Source: Pithys albifrons albifrons | Lineage: Eukaryota > Chordata > Aves > Passeriformes > Thamnophilidae | Length of the DNA: 64,000 nt | Reading direction: 5' to 3' | Assembly (NCBI RefSeq): GCF_047495875.1 | Contig: NC_092497.1 | Location: 58,943,977-59,007,976, forward strand | The notes under the pieces: model-generated | The model's database searches: none | What the model saw: the letters and a program-made list of their open reading frames with translations, nothing else | Told to the model about the DNA's origin: nothing | Shown here: positions 1 to 12,870 of the stretch, piece after piece | Numbering within the stretch: position 1 is the stretch's first letter | Layout of the letters: every line of letters begins with the position of its first letter | Translations under genes and position numbers: made by a program

Positions 1-81
1 CCCTCTCCAGCTGAGGAAGGGGAGCTGAAAAATGGCTTGGGTGGACACCTGACATTCAATTCAGAGCAGCCCATCATACCA
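1..81 (+). mobile_element. 3' end of an ERVL-like LTR (cut by window edge)
   Basis: The first 81 bases match, in the same order, the end of the much longer LTR at 59222-59303: a CCCTGTCCAG-like block, a TTGAGGA/CTGAGGA block, then GGCTT(T)GGGTGGACAC, and a close in CCATCATACCA (CAACTCACCA in the other copy). This order is the usual end of a common avian ERVL-type LTR. The rest of the element lies to the left, outside the window. No coding capacity is visible. The exact end (about position 81) is inferred from alignment to the second copy, not from a target-site duplication. Confidence 0.6.
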
Positions 82-3000
82 AATGAAAATTAAATATTAT
101 ATATTGAGAGATTACATGAGCCTAGCTGCTTTTTAACACATTAAAAAACCATGAAGAATAGTTTATTAATGCATACAGAAACTCAAAGGATGTTTGTTTC
201 CAAATAGCAACTGTGTTTGCTAGGCAAAACTCATTTTTACATTCTGATCCTGAGGTGTGTTGAGAACATTCAATATTAGTTGCTGAGATGCACTGGGCTC
301 AGCACAGATATATATAACTCACTGACCAACAGCACCTATCAGCTCAGGTGGTGCATTTGAACAGGCACTGCTCCTTCTTTCTAGATATCAGAAAATAAAT
401 ATGGCTAAAATGGCTAAAGAACAACAAATGCCTCACTTACCTTCATGCCCTTATTACATCATAATTCCAAAAAGGAGACATTTTAAAGGCAAACAGCAAA
501 AAATGTTTAGGTCAACCTCACCAATGGTATGACCAGAGACAAGCAAATTGTGGTTGTGTAAGTGTAGAGCTGGTATAAAATTTCAGTGGAATGGGTCTGA
601 TCTTTAACTGTGTTACTGAGTCACATCTGGCTTATTCTGTGTGAAAATTACCAGGGACAGGTTCTTATCTAAGTGTCATCCTCTGGGTTTTCCACTGGGA
701 TTTTGAGGAAGGCCTGAATGAGGTAGAGAATAGAAAGCTGGAAAAATCTCTTACATGCTTGCTCTCCGTCAGGGTAGGTAACACAATAAGTAAAAAGAAT
801 CTTTTGGGACTAATTTAAGGAAGACTATTCGTGTTGGAGGATGTGAAGTTCTTACAGATCATAGACTTAAGGTGATGGTATTCCTTTTCATGAGTCTGAA
901 ATATAATTCAGCTTGAATTTCTGGATTTAAATGCAGACTACTGGACAACATTAATATTTCAGAGGCAAATACAAGGATATGGAAACTCATTTGGGAGAAA
1001 AGACGAAAGTTACATCAAGTCAGAATTACAATCCCTAATGTTTGACTCTGAAAACAGGCTCCTGCATGTCCATAAATCTTATTTGCTTTCCTTGACCTGG
1101 TGGAGTTTTTTTGGCTCATCAACAAGGGATGTCCATGCAGAAAGCAGTTTGTTGCATTTATTTCTAGAAGCATGTGGTCCCCATGTACTAAGTCCCTAAC
1201 GGTCTAAAGCTCAAACTGAAACTCACTGCATGCCTGCAGTGTGTCATATTCCATCAGGAGCCAATGTGCAAATAACATATTTCCATTTTTAAAGTCTGAA
1301 AAATGTCACAAAAAGCTTTTGGCATTTACATGACTCAGACAATCACACTTATATCCTCTAATTCTCTCTGCAGATAATTTCTAATGTTCAGTATATAACC
1401 ACAGCATGAAATCAGTAAAAACTCTTAAAGTAAAAACTAGAGTTCTGCAGTGTAGCCATTAGAGTACTCCAAACTAGAAAAAAGTGACTATTTGAAGTGA
1501 CATTATTGACAGGTACTCCTTAAAAAGTGAAAATCAAAATGTGATGCACCTAAACAACAAATGTTCGTTATACACATAGAGCTTGATTTATCAAAATTCA
1601 GTCCTGCAACTTGGTACAAAATAGTGAATATGCATAAAAGATTTTCACCAGTGTCTTTATGAAAAACAAGTCCAACCAAAGCAGTTCTTTGTCATTTTTT
1701 TCATGTTTCATTTTCTTAACAACTGTATTAAAAAAGAATACAGTTGTTTTCTTCCTTTAGCGCTTAAAAAGAAACAAACAAACAATGCAAGAGTTTCATG
1801 TCTGCACCGGATACGAAAACAGCATAGTGCCATACCTGCTGCATAAGTCATGATTTTGATGACATTTTTGTGGGAGCCACAATGGCCAGCTGTATGAACT
1901 CATAGTAACAAGGTGAAACTTGACCCCAACAGCCTGAAATCTGTCCTGATGACAGAGGGGAAGCATAAAGGATAGCTGTCACAAGAAGAAAGAATGATGA
2001 GGGGGAAAGAGCTGCAGGAAATACTCTCTTCTTACAAGGATCTGGTTCCAGGATGGGACAGGAAAATATCAAATAAAACACAGCCACTCCATTTGGGAAG
2101 AGTTTGTAGGCATCAGTGCTCTCACATTTTCTCTCCAAGAAAAGAACAAACTAGAAAACAGGGAAATTGTAGAAGTGGAATTGCAAAATAACCGATAGTG
2201 GGATTCATCGCTGTGGTTTGGTTTTGAGTGTATGTGCACAGTTGATGAAGGGGTGCACATGGCAGAAGAATGAATATAAATTCACAGCTGAATTGTCATT
2301 ACCATCAGTCACCAAGCAAAACACAACAGGCACACTTTAGGCAAAGCAGAGTTCAGTTTTCCATTCTTCAACCCGCCTCACAAATCTTCTACAATTGCCC
2401 AATATGTTTCTGCTGTCGTACATTTTTTTAATAAAAATATGATAAGGTCTATAAATTGCAAGTCTCACACTACTGTTCTGGATTGTTATGTGAGGAATTA
2501 ATGAGGGTGCTTTTACCTTAAGACAGAAAAGGGTTTGGGAGAATTTTGAAAACCTGAAATTCAGTTTAGATGCCTGGCAAGCAGAGAATCTCTTTATATC
2601 TGAAGAGGAGCAGCTCGGACATCGAGGTGAAGTATACTTTAGGTATGTAAGAAATACAAGGCATCAGCTCACTTTTTTAAGGCCAAAAAATGTGGAATAG
2701 GCAATAGAAGCATCAGGAAAAGAACTTAAATCCTTCGGTGCTTATTCAGATTATTTACTTTTAAGATTATACACTGAGTAGTAGTGTAACTACTGTAAGC
2801 AACTGGCAACTGAACCTACATATAAAATAAAAAACTTATTTGGCTATTCAACTTATGTAGGAATGATCATCACCATTCTCAAAATGGAAGTAGTTGAGAA
2901 GAGCTAGGCTAAAGTTTTCAGATGTCAAAACACTAAACGAACATCACAGAAGTACTTGGCAGCCATTTTCTAACATTTCCCAGAGAAACTGAATTTTTTA

Positions 3001-6000
3001 TTTCCTTTTATATCTGGAGGACTCAAATTCCATTAAAAAAAGAAAAAATACAGGTTTTGGCTCTTATGCCCTACAACCTAACCTTTCCATGTTTTATCTT
3101 GCCTGTATGGTTGCTAAAAATGCAAAAAACTGGCACTTTTATGACTGGAAGACATACCTCAAAAAATACACATTAAGGTAAAGATCTTTCTAGCTATATA
3201 AGGCTATAAACATTCATAGTAATGTTCTTTTTTTACATGATAGCTATCTCATGAAAACATTGATAATTTGAAAAGAAGTAACAGAGTTGAAAATCTTTAG
3301 AAACTAGGTTAAAAATACGAGGCTTCAGGGTCCCATCTTATTCTTGTAAAAGTGTATTATGTTGCCAGTGTCATGAAGACTTTCTCATCTGCATATATAC
3401 CACCTAAAGCATACATGTTTTTATTCCCAAGAGACCAAAAATTAGTAAAGAGGCATTTTTAACACAAACTGAAAATAATAAATTCAGTAATAAGACTGTG
3501 AGATAGTTAAATGTATGATTTCTTGAGTATAAAAAAAGCTATGTATAAAAATAGTTTCCAAGACAGCATAAAATCACAAGTCAATAAATGTCAAGAGGGG
3601 TAAGAGATACAGAAACTGACACTATCCTGTAAACTACAGAAAATGTGTAACTATGTAATATCAAGCATAAAGGGTGTCAAAGGATGTGTGATTAAATTAT
3701 TAGTTTAGAGAAGGAAATAATGGGTTTGATGTAATTCTTGCATTATCTTACCGTGCAACACTTTTATTGCTGAAAGGTTACCAAATGTAAAAGAAACAAC
3801 AGTAAAGGGACTATATAAAGTTTATAATAATTGTGACAAGCATCAATTAAATAAATTTTTTATACAAGTGATCATTCAGCCACTACTCATAACGTAACTC
3901 CAGAGGCTTAGGGATGTGAAGCCAGAAACACAAAATGGTTTTGTCTTTTTTTTTCCCTTCACAGTGGTAAGTTACAGAACTGTTTGCTCATATAGAGTGA
4001 TATGAATATGTATTATTTAGTTATATTGCTTCCAAGTAATACAAAGACTTGAAATAGCACAGCTCAAAGACACAAAAGTCTAAACCGATCTCATTCACCC
4101 ACAACAATTTATAGTCAGGCTGGTAGACATTTAAATGGAGATAAACAAGTCAATTGACCTACAGTTTTTAAGCAAATAACAGTATGAATTTCAAAAAGCA
4201 GAACAAACTCAGAGGGCTTAATGACTGCATCAATTATGTGAATCTTACCACCTTGAGGCTTGATCATTTAAAAACTAAAATACATGCACAATTTTACACA
4301 GGGGAATATTTCTAGCCAAATGGAGCACAAATTTAAGTCAGAAGAGTTGAACAGGTAGCCTAGGATGTTTGGAGCAGGTTTCTATGGATTTTATACATAC
4401 TAGAGGAGAAAGAAAGGGCCAAGAAGTGAAGTCTGTAACACTGAATCATAAAGTTACTGATTTGTTAACATTAATTCTTTAAGTGTTTACATGCATGATA
4501 TCTGTCTGCCACCCATTAATTTTAGAGTGTAAACTCATGCAAACACATCTGGGCAGTAAAAAGTAGAGAGATAATGATGGTCCTGAAGTCACTGGAACTG
4601 GGCATCTTGCTAGAAATGAGTGATGAATTCATATTCCAGCATCCACAGGAATAAAGTGCCAAGGACTGAGCTATTCTCTCTCCCTGAAGTCTGGTTGTCC
4701 AGAAAACACACATAACACTAGGTATCCTTAGGTATATAGCAGAGAGGTGATCAGCAACAACACACAGAAGCAGATTAAACACAAACCCATATAAAACCAG
4801 ATACCATTAGAGCCAATATACATGGAAGAGCTGTCAAACAAAGCACATATGTCTACCCTTCACTTCAAACTCAAGAACAAACTGTTCAAATGTGGACAGA
4901 TTAGCAAACTCAGATGTTTACCATTAATACATGAGACTGACTCTAAATAACAGTGACAAGGTCACGGCTAGGTCAAGAATGAATCATTACTAAGCAAATG
5001 CACAGAGTCACTGTCTTTGGCATTTCTTGTTTGGTTCTTTCTTTTAAACAAGCAACAGGGTTATATGACAAAGTCATCATTGACTGAAGGTTTTAAAATA
5101 TGCCTTATCAAAGCAAAAACAATTTATTATGTTTCTGACATTATTTCATATGGGAAAAATGATAATTAGCTGTACCAAATTATCACCTGTCTCAGGATAC
5201 CAATTTCAGCTGTTAGTGAGTGCTTGTCTCAGTTGGCCTTCCTTTCCCACATTCTGTGAGTGACAGTATTTAAATTAATAGCAACGTATGTCATACATAA
5301 AAGACAACTGAAAAAATAAAAACTACACAAACGTTGCTGGCTGAAGAGTTTGACCACACTATCATTCACAATAAGAGCAGTGTAAAGCTTGCACACACTA
5401 TGAATGTCAAGAAATTCACCAATTCTCTCTCCTCAAAATCGAGAAACAATAACTCACAGCTTAAATCAAGACACTTGCAGGATTTCTTATACAGTCTTCA
5501 GCATAGCAGCCTAAAATATTGGGTTTATCTGTTTTTACTATCAACTTTCTGAAGAATGAATTTATTTTACGACACAAAATTTAAGAATTGACAGTCTATT
5601 TTTGCTCTATTTTGGTGTTCTTGGCCTCTGCAATCACTTTAATTTATTAAACAGTTTCAAGGGACTAAATTTTAACACTGAACACCCTAAGTTAGCACAA
5701 TACATGGATGCCTGCCAACTCTAATTCATTTCAAATGAGGTGAGGTGGTTTTTTGCTTTTATCTTTCAGGTGTAAAGATGCATGTGTCTTTTCAAACAAA
5801 ATCATTCAAGATTCTGTGATTCATAAGCAAGATTTTAAACAAGAGATTATTTTTTCCAATGTGCATCAGGCAGGGTTGGACTGGAATAGCACAACATCAG
5901 GTTTAGTGAAAAATCTGAAGGACTTCCCAAAAAACTTGCATACATTGTGCTAAAAATCATTTAAGGCAGTGATCTCAGGAAAGAAAAGAAAAGAAATTAC

Positions 6001-6761
6001 AAGGCAAATCAAACCAAATGAGAGTAGTTTGGAAACTTCCTAAAATAATCATAATGTCTATGCAAAAACAGCTGTGGAATACCATAATTGGAACTAGCTC
6101 TTAATAGAGCTGATTTTTTTTCCTGCTGTTTAGGAGAAGAATGTGGGATGAAGTACTCAAGTAAAAATCCTGATGTGACTGAACTGCCTCCTAAGTCTTT
6201 CCACTTCAGCCACTAAAATGTTAAGGATTCTATTCCTGTTTCGTCCCAATCCCTCAATGTGAGCAGCTAGTCTGAAACACTGAAAGTGTACATTGGCCAG
6301 TAGTGATTAAAAATGGTGTTAACAAGAGGAATATCATTTATTCTGCTGTGCCAAGAAAAGAAAGTCTGATTACCTAGCCAGAAGGGCAGTTCAGAGTAAC
6401 ACCACAGCAGCAATCCTTCCAGTACAAAGAGTGGAGATGTCAAAATACTTCTAATGGATGGATTTTGACTGTACCCCTTGTGTCTACAGGGCAATGGCCA
6501 AACTGGAAGCCACTTCAGCCACTTTCTCCACTACACAACAGAAAACATCAATCTGTGTGGTTATTTTAGCTCCTTCATGACACAATGGGCACATATGTGA
6601 CACATTTTGGGTTGTGTAAATTATTCTACACACAATACCAACATAGGTCACACAGTCTTGCAGCAAAACTGTAACCAGCTTGGCCCTCCATTCGTTATGG
6701 ATGAAGGCACACATGGAGGGCTCTGCACTTCCCAGCATGAGATGTACACTGACTTACTGAA
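82..6761. other. AT-rich unique DNA, no gene seen
   Basis: No exon, RNA gene or clear interspersed repeat is recognised here. The open frames are short (96 codons or fewer), overlap each other on both strands and resemble no family. Short A/T homopolymers occur throughout, as expected for this composition. The composition resembles avian intergenic or intronic DNA. A conserved non-coding element could be present but cannot be recognised by eye. Confidence 0.6.
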
Positions 6762-7015
6762 GCAAGGCCCATTGCAGGGACACAAAGCTGTTTATGGAGC
6801 AGGACTGCCTGTTGTAGGAAGAAAAGCTGAGAGAAGCAGGTTTTCTAGCTTGGAGAGCAGAAGTCAAAAGGGGACCTGGAATGACCTAATGAAAGGATGT
6901 AGAGAGGAAAAGAGCAAGGCACCTCTTGGCGATTCTCATTGAAAGGATGAGAGGCAACAGTCACAGCTGCAAGATAATGAAATTCTGCTTAGATATTAGA
7001 GGTGAGGCTATTTAA
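6762..7015 (+). mobile_element. CR1 LINE fragment, old, 3' region
   Basis: This stretch follows the order of a CR1 3' region read on the plus strand. It has a GGCCC..AGGGACACAAAG block, then GAAAAGCTGAGAGAAGC, then TAGCTTGGAGAGCAGAAG (CR1 usually has CAGCCTGGAGAAGAGAAG), then GGGGACCTGG, GGATGTAGAGAGG, TGAAAGGATGAGAGGCAACAG and finally AAATTCTGCTTAGATATTAG. In intact CR1 these encode the C-terminal end of the ORF2 reverse transcriptase. Homology fades after about 7015 and the terminal tail repeat is missing, so the copy is 5'-truncated and has lost its 3' end. Its divergence suggests an old insertion. The apparent 111-codon frame at 6607-6942 is partly this fragment and is not a gene. Confidence 0.65.
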
Positions 7016-10000
7016 TGGTAGTCACAAGGAGGCTTATCAAAGACTGAAGCAGGGGTCAAAAGCACCTACGAAATCTTGGTCCGGGGAGATAGCAAGTTTG
7101 AAAATGCTCAGCCCTAACTTGAGCAAGAGGTTGAAGATGGTGATTTTTGGGCATCCCTTCCAAGAAAATATATTCTGCATATATAAGCTGTATAGGGGCA
7201 ACCAGCAAACAAAAGAGGCTTTGTCAATCAGTCTAATCATACATAGATATTTGCCCACCCCTCAGACAACTTCCCACTTTAATCTCATCCTAAATGAGTT
7301 TCAAGACTTGAATTCTAAATCAAATCAAGACTTTAAAACATTTCAGGCCTGGCCCACATTAAGTGTGCAGTGCTATGTTATGCCAAAGCTTGTAAATCCT
7401 GTCAATTCAAACATACAATGAGTTAGGATCCTATCAAAAACTATACATAGACCTAATAATAAATATGTAATAATTAATTTAGAAATCAAGATCTGGTTCA
7501 CTTCTCTTATGCTTTCTAGACACCATGAGCTCCCACTGTAACTTGTGTGACTCTAAACTTAACAAAGCCGTCTTCTTATTAATAGGCAGAAATAATGACA
7601 CATGCTGTTCCAGTCTTGTGAAAGCAGATCCTTTGGCACTGAGGCTGAAATATTTAATTAACAATAAATGTGTTATTTACCACCACAGGCCTTTGAAAGA
7701 GAATCTTGTTTCATTACCCATTTAGCTGGTAAGTTTCTTTTTATTTCAATTTCCCTGGCAGTTCAACAAACCATCTTCGTCCTAAACTTGTTCTTCACAT
7801 TTTATATCTACCACTATCCATCCATTCCTGTTATAATTATTGCCCAGGCTTTTATGACTGACTCATACAGAAGAAACATCAAGCATATGCATTCATTTGT
7901 GCTGCTTTATGAAGGACTATTTTGTTGGATGTTGGCATAAAACATTTGGGACAACCTGTTAGAAAACAGCCAACAGGGATGAAAAACAAACCAAACAAAA
8001 AAACAACCCTTATGGAATTCTTTCCTGTATTTCAAGGGATAGAAAACTCTTTTCAAGTTTTTAGGTCAAAGGCTACATATAGGGAGCAGTGTGTCAGTCA
8101 GGCAGAGGAAATGGTGCAAAGATGCAGAGAAAGTTTCATGTTTCCTCTCACCTCTCTGCTGATCCTTGGTTGCCTTTTTGATAAAGGGATTTAGTGGGAG
8201 AAGTTTAACTGAGGTGTAGAGGGAAGGTATAGAAACAAAGGAAGGATATGAAACAGGACTTTGCAGAACAGAGCTAAACAAAGGAAATGTTTCTCTACAC
8301 CTCAGTGACCCAGCTGGGACAACGCTGTAACAGCACTTGGCTACAACAGGTGGTTTTAAGGTTTCACACAACTTTTTGCTCTTCCCCATAAAATCATAGA
8401 GGTCAAACCAGTCCACAGCATAAATTACAGATGTGTAAAGTTGCTGAACAAGACTGAGGAGGCTTTGACCACTGTAAGTACAGAACACCTCTCATTGGAT
8501 TGCAGTACCTAACATGCATAAAGAATAGAAAGAATGTGGGGTCCTCAAGCCACAATAATTTTTGGGAAAGAATAGTACTTTAAACTTTTATTAATATAAT
8601 ACAGTCTTTTTACAGTTTTCCTCTTTTTCTCTTCTTTATGCCTTCTTTCACTCTTTGTCTCATCTTTTGTGTATATTATTCAGGGTAATATACAGACTTA
8701 GAGGGATGGTGAGCACTCAGACCAGTAAAAAATAAACTGTATGTTGTCAACTCCCAAATTTTTTCTTTATCTTTCCTCTGTTTTAATTCACAATAAAGAT
8801 GAGTTTTCGTGGTCACTTACATTCACTTTCATGTCTACTACAGACAAAGTTTTAAAAAGGCATTATACTCCAAAGACATTTTCCAGCTAATAGATCCCCA
8901 CCAAAGCCAATTAATATTAGATATACAAAGTCATAATCCTTTCAGTAACAGTCCAGAGGAAAAAAAAGCACACTATTTTAAGGATTTTTTACCATATCCT
9001 GCTAGTATGTTTAATCAAACCTAGCATTCATTAAGAGGGAAAACATTAGGAGGTTTTTTTTCCTTTACATAGTTACATAAAACATGACTTTTTCCTTTAC
9101 ATAGGCACATAGCACACGCAAGCATGCAAGAACTTAGTAAACCACACTTCTTTCATTCTGATATTTATTTTGACAGCTTTTAAAGAGCATGGAATGTATT
9201 TATTTGTTCTCACACATTAGTTCAGACAAATATATAATGTTCTTCCTGATATAGTGGTGATCTGTATCTACTAAGCTTCAGAAAATACACAAATCTAACG
9301 AGCTGCATGGCAGCAGTTAAAAAATGCTGCAGACCACTGTTACAGTGTTGCATCAATAGTGATATAATAAAGCCATAAAGTCTTATCAATACAAATATCA
9401 ATTTTTTTCCTGAAGCCACACAGATTACACTACAGTAAAAGATCAAATAAATTGTATATCATATCATCTGAGTTAATTCCAATGCCACAATCTACCGGTC
9501 ATGTATGCTGTTCTGTAAATTTATCAAAATCAATGTGGAAAAATTGTTTTTACCACATCATAAAATTGTCATTCTTTCTTGTCTGTTTGGCAATCATTTT
9601 TCCAAGAGAAGATCACATATCAAATATGTAAGAAATTTCAAAGATTTCTCAGAGTGCCTTAAAGTGGACCACATACCATGGTCTAGTGTCTGTCATACAT
9701 AAGTTAAAAGAATTCCATTAATTTCCTCCCTTAATTGCATGAGCAAATAATTCATAGAGTAAAAGGGAAAGGAAACTTGAAATGCAAGACTTAGGTCACC
9801 ACTTCTGAAATGCCATTAATGTACACAGTGACACTTTCAAATTTAAACAAATGTATGTTCATCAAACAACAAAATAACATCAAGCAACAGTATATAAAAA
9901 GAAAGAACAGGTTAACTTTTCCTCTGATTTATGGCATGCATAAAACATCAGTGAAACCTGTGAAATTCAAAGAAACAATGTAAAATCCTTATGAGGCAAT

Positions 10001-10334
10001 GAATGACTGTTCTCTTCATAGAATCACTAATGAATCTGAATATCTACATGATAGTAAGTGAGCTCTTGATGACTGGTTTTCATTTTCCCTGTTTCATGAA
10101 CAAAAATTTACACTGGATTACATGGTGATATAATTTGTACCTACAAAACCCCTTCTCTCTTGCATTATCTGTGTTTTCTCAGTACAGTCCCAAACTTCTA
10201 AAATTTCCTCCAGTAAAGGAAGGCAGTTGGTAGAAGATGTAGTTAAAATATCCAGTAAGGAATGACAAAAAGAGCCACACCATTCTCTAAAACAAATTCG
10301 GTAACCAGTATTATATGAAATGTATGGTATATGT
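7016..10334. other. AT-rich unique DNA, no gene seen
   Basis: Two open frames of about 140 codons (7002-7421 plus, 8066-8488 minus) lie here or overlap the edge. Neither resembles a known protein, neither has supporting splice or promoter structure, and both sit in ordinary AT-rich DNA. A short local direct repeat occurs at 9057-9104. Nothing else is supported. Confidence 0.55.
9057..9104. repeat. 16-bp direct repeat pair
   Basis: The 16-mer TTTTTCCTTTACATAG occurs exactly twice, at 9057-9072 and 9089-9104, 32 bp apart start to start. This looks like a small local duplication, perhaps from replication slippage. No function is implied. Confidence 0.7.
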
Positions 10335-10470
10335 GTGGACTCCTTCCGTCAGGGGTGGTCGCCGGGCTGAGAGCGGGAGGAGCTGACCTAAGCTTCTAAG
10401 GGGCCTGATCCTAGGGAGCGCTGCTTGCCGCTTTCCTAGCCTTGTTCCTGGAAGCAGAATCCTTCCACCG
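10335..10470. other. isolated GC- and CpG-rich block, unidentified
   Basis: About 135 bp of clearly GC-rich sequence stands alone in AT-rich DNA. It contains seven CpG sites (in CCGTC, GTCGCCGGG, AGCGGG, AGCGCT, GCCGCT and ACCGTA), whereas neighbouring DNA has very few. Short complementary words suggest local RNA or DNA folding: GTCAG with CTGAC around 10359-10395, and GCTTTCC with GGAAGC around 10431-10455. I do not recognise it as CR1, tRNA, 5S, 7SK, RNase P RNA or a snoRNA. It could be an LTR or retroviral leader fragment, a short untranslated exon with a small CpG island, or a structured RNA gene. Confidence 0.5.
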
Positions 10471-10500
10471 TATCAGTGGGCTTTTTACAATCCACTGATA
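10471..10500. repeat. 9-bp-arm hairpin next to the CpG-rich block
   Basis: TATCAGTGG (10471-10479) and its exact reverse complement CCACTGATA (10492-10500) are separated by a 12-nt loop containing CTTTTTACAA. It directly abuts the GC-rich block. A role as an RNA 3' stem or terminator-like structure is only a guess. Confidence 0.7.
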
Positions 10501-12714
10501 TATGCCTAATCTCTAAGGGAGTGTCTTACTGTAGCCCAAGAAATCTCTATCATATATTTACTTTAGGATTTATGGGTGAGCACAGAAACATGCATCTATG
10601 TATAAAATGTATTCCAAAATGGTAAGTTCATAGAGCTGTGCACACAACATACTAACTTGGAGACAATATATACATCTGTAAAATAGCATGGCTACTTGAG
10701 CTCTGACACAGAAGTGAACTGAACAGCTTTAGACAGGATTAGTTAATAAGCGTTGCCCAAAATGCAGTAGTTCCCACATACCTTTAGATACAAAAGAAGC
10801 CAATATAAATTACAGCTCTATGATTCACACAACCTCAGCTTATGCTAACCAAATCAAATATTAGAGCTTCCAAAACTCACACAGTCAACCTGAAAATTAA
10901 TGAGCAGTACACTGCTATTTAGCACAATTAAATCCCATGCAAGCAAAAAATAAAAAGAAAAAGGTGAAAGTGAAGTTGCTATAAATGTTTTAATGTGTTC
11001 GATATAAATTCCTTTGCAAGTGAGTAATGCTAAAATAAAATTTCTAAGCCATTAAAAAACATAAAGAAAACATTAGTATATTTCTGCACTATTCCAAATA
11101 ATCAGCATGTAAGCAACCAAAATGAGATGGCTGTTACTACAAAAATAGAAGGGACTTTAGAAATCTGATTAATTTCTATTATGATATTAAGAAGTAAAAT
11201 AAAACATTTTGTGCCTGTTGATAGGGTGCCAGACATTTGCATAAATAGTGAGAGATGTTTCAGAAATACAATGATACAAAAGATGGCTAAATGCACTGAA
11301 GTGAGCAAGAGCAGAAGTGAAACGTTCTGCTGCCACTGCTTTACCAGCTAAATATTCCAAGGTGTAGAGGTTTCTTCTGACCCAACAGAGAAAAGACAAT
11401 GCAAATTGAAAGTATGCACAACATGACTAGTCCTCAGAGCATAGATGGTGTCATTACACTAATGAAAAGTAAAGGTTGTGTTTAAGAGATAATATAAAAT
11501 ATGAATACAGAACAATAGTTTCAAATAAAATCTATATAGAGAAGTTACCTTCTTAAGGAAGGCCCAGCAAATTTTAAACAGTTTTGCAGTTCCCATATTT
11601 GTTTACAGTGAGATTTTTGTGAAATAACATGGGGAAAAAAGTTTCTGCTGCTTTGATACATGTTGTCTGGGCAAGGATTTTGGCACAATCTTCATGCACT
11701 GGTTTTGCTGCAAATGTGAGAGTCATAGTCTGGTGTTCTAGCATGCACTGGTCATCTTTCTACTGTTTAATCATGCAAAGGATGCCCTTCTTTCTCAAGA
11801 GACATGATATTCACTGTTTGGGCTGAGTAAAAAGTATGAATTAAGACATTAGGACAGAGTGATTTGGGTATAATCTCATTTGCATCATACTCAGTGAGAC
11901 ACCAAGAAATCATCATCGCCATCACTATGATAATGTAGTACAAGGAAAACAGGAGGAGGTGCTGCTCTTGGTATTGGTTTCAGACAAGGGATTTCACATA
12001 AAAAGAGGAGGACTGGGCTGAAATAAATCCAATAGATGTTAGCCCATTTTCAGAGCTAAGGAATGAATTAAAATGCTTTGTTCATGAAATCCTTAAGGGC
12101 TGACTAATAAAATACAGCTGGGAACATTACAAAGGTAATTTTGCGCAGTTTTAATTATATATTCACTGCTATGACTAGCAGAAATAATAAGATTTTTTCC
12201 TTTCTTAAAGATATACCTGGGTGCTACCACGTTAGAGGAGAAGGTGCAGCACCTCTCTTGTTTGTTCTGAGGAACACTAATACCTGAATTTTAAAACATT
12301 CTTAAGATACCTTCTGGGAATTAAAACTGAAGGAAAAGGAATGAGTCCAGCAAGGTGACTCACCATAACATCAATAGAGATTAAATTCAGTCCAAAGCAG
12401 AACAGAATTCCTATACATTTACGTATGGCAACAGATTTATCTAAGCTGCAAAAAACATACACACTTTTCCAGCCTTCAAATACCCATACTTTCAGACACC
12501 AAGGACTCCTGAAGCTCTTAATTCATTAGTTTCATCATTAATAATAATAATAATAAATTGGAAACAATCCACCCTTTCTAATTTTTGAAAATGGTTCTAC
12601 TATTGGGACCCATCAAGTCATGATTTTTACAATACAAATGTGAGAGAAGACAAATATATTGTTGCTGTTTTGCTACTACAGTATTTGTGGTCAAATTACT
12701 TCTTTTACCAAAGT
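10501..12714. other. AT-rich unique DNA, no gene seen
   Basis: No exon, RNA gene or interspersed repeat is recognised. The open frames are 70 codons or shorter and unremarkable. An AAT microsatellite sits near the right end. Confidence 0.6.
12535..12557. repeat. (AAT)n microsatellite
   Basis: About seven trinucleotide units of AAT follow CATCATT, ending at AAATTGG. It is a short and probably length-variable simple repeat. Confidence 0.8.
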
Positions 12715-12870
12715 GAATGGGAATCACTAGGTTATACAGGGACATGAATCGTGTCCCATTCTCTGCACAGACACAGAGGAAAACAGAGTCTCTACCCCAA
12801 ACAGCTCACAGAAAAGGGCAAGCAGATAATATCAAGCAGACTCAGCAGATAATACAGATAAGACAAACCT
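12715..12870. mobile_element. probable ancient amniote interspersed repeat
   Basis: The run includes GCACAGACACAGAGG, CAGAGTCTCTACCCCAAA, CAGCTCACAG and later AGATAAGACAAACC. This resembles a widespread old amniote repeat whose core reads roughly 'ACACAGAACAAA.. CAGTCCCTGCCCCAAAGAGCTTACA.. AAGACAA'. The match is from memory and spread over about 150 bp with many differences, so family and orientation are uncertain. If correct, it is a fossil much older than the CR1 and LTR copies here. Confidence 0.4.

Noticed and set aside
5800..5830. ATTCTGTGATTC resembling a CR1 tail repeat
   Set aside because: The sequence to its left lacks the GATGATCT..CCAACC block that precedes a true CR1 tail, so it is probably coincidence.
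7002..7421. 139-codon plus frame just after the CR1 fragment
   Set aside because: No known motif, no splice or promoter support, and a competing minus-strand frame. Consistent with chance.
8066..8488. 140-codon minus frame
   Set aside because: It starts at a non-ATG codon, has no recognisable domain and overlaps an unrelated plus-strand frame. Not supportable as a gene.
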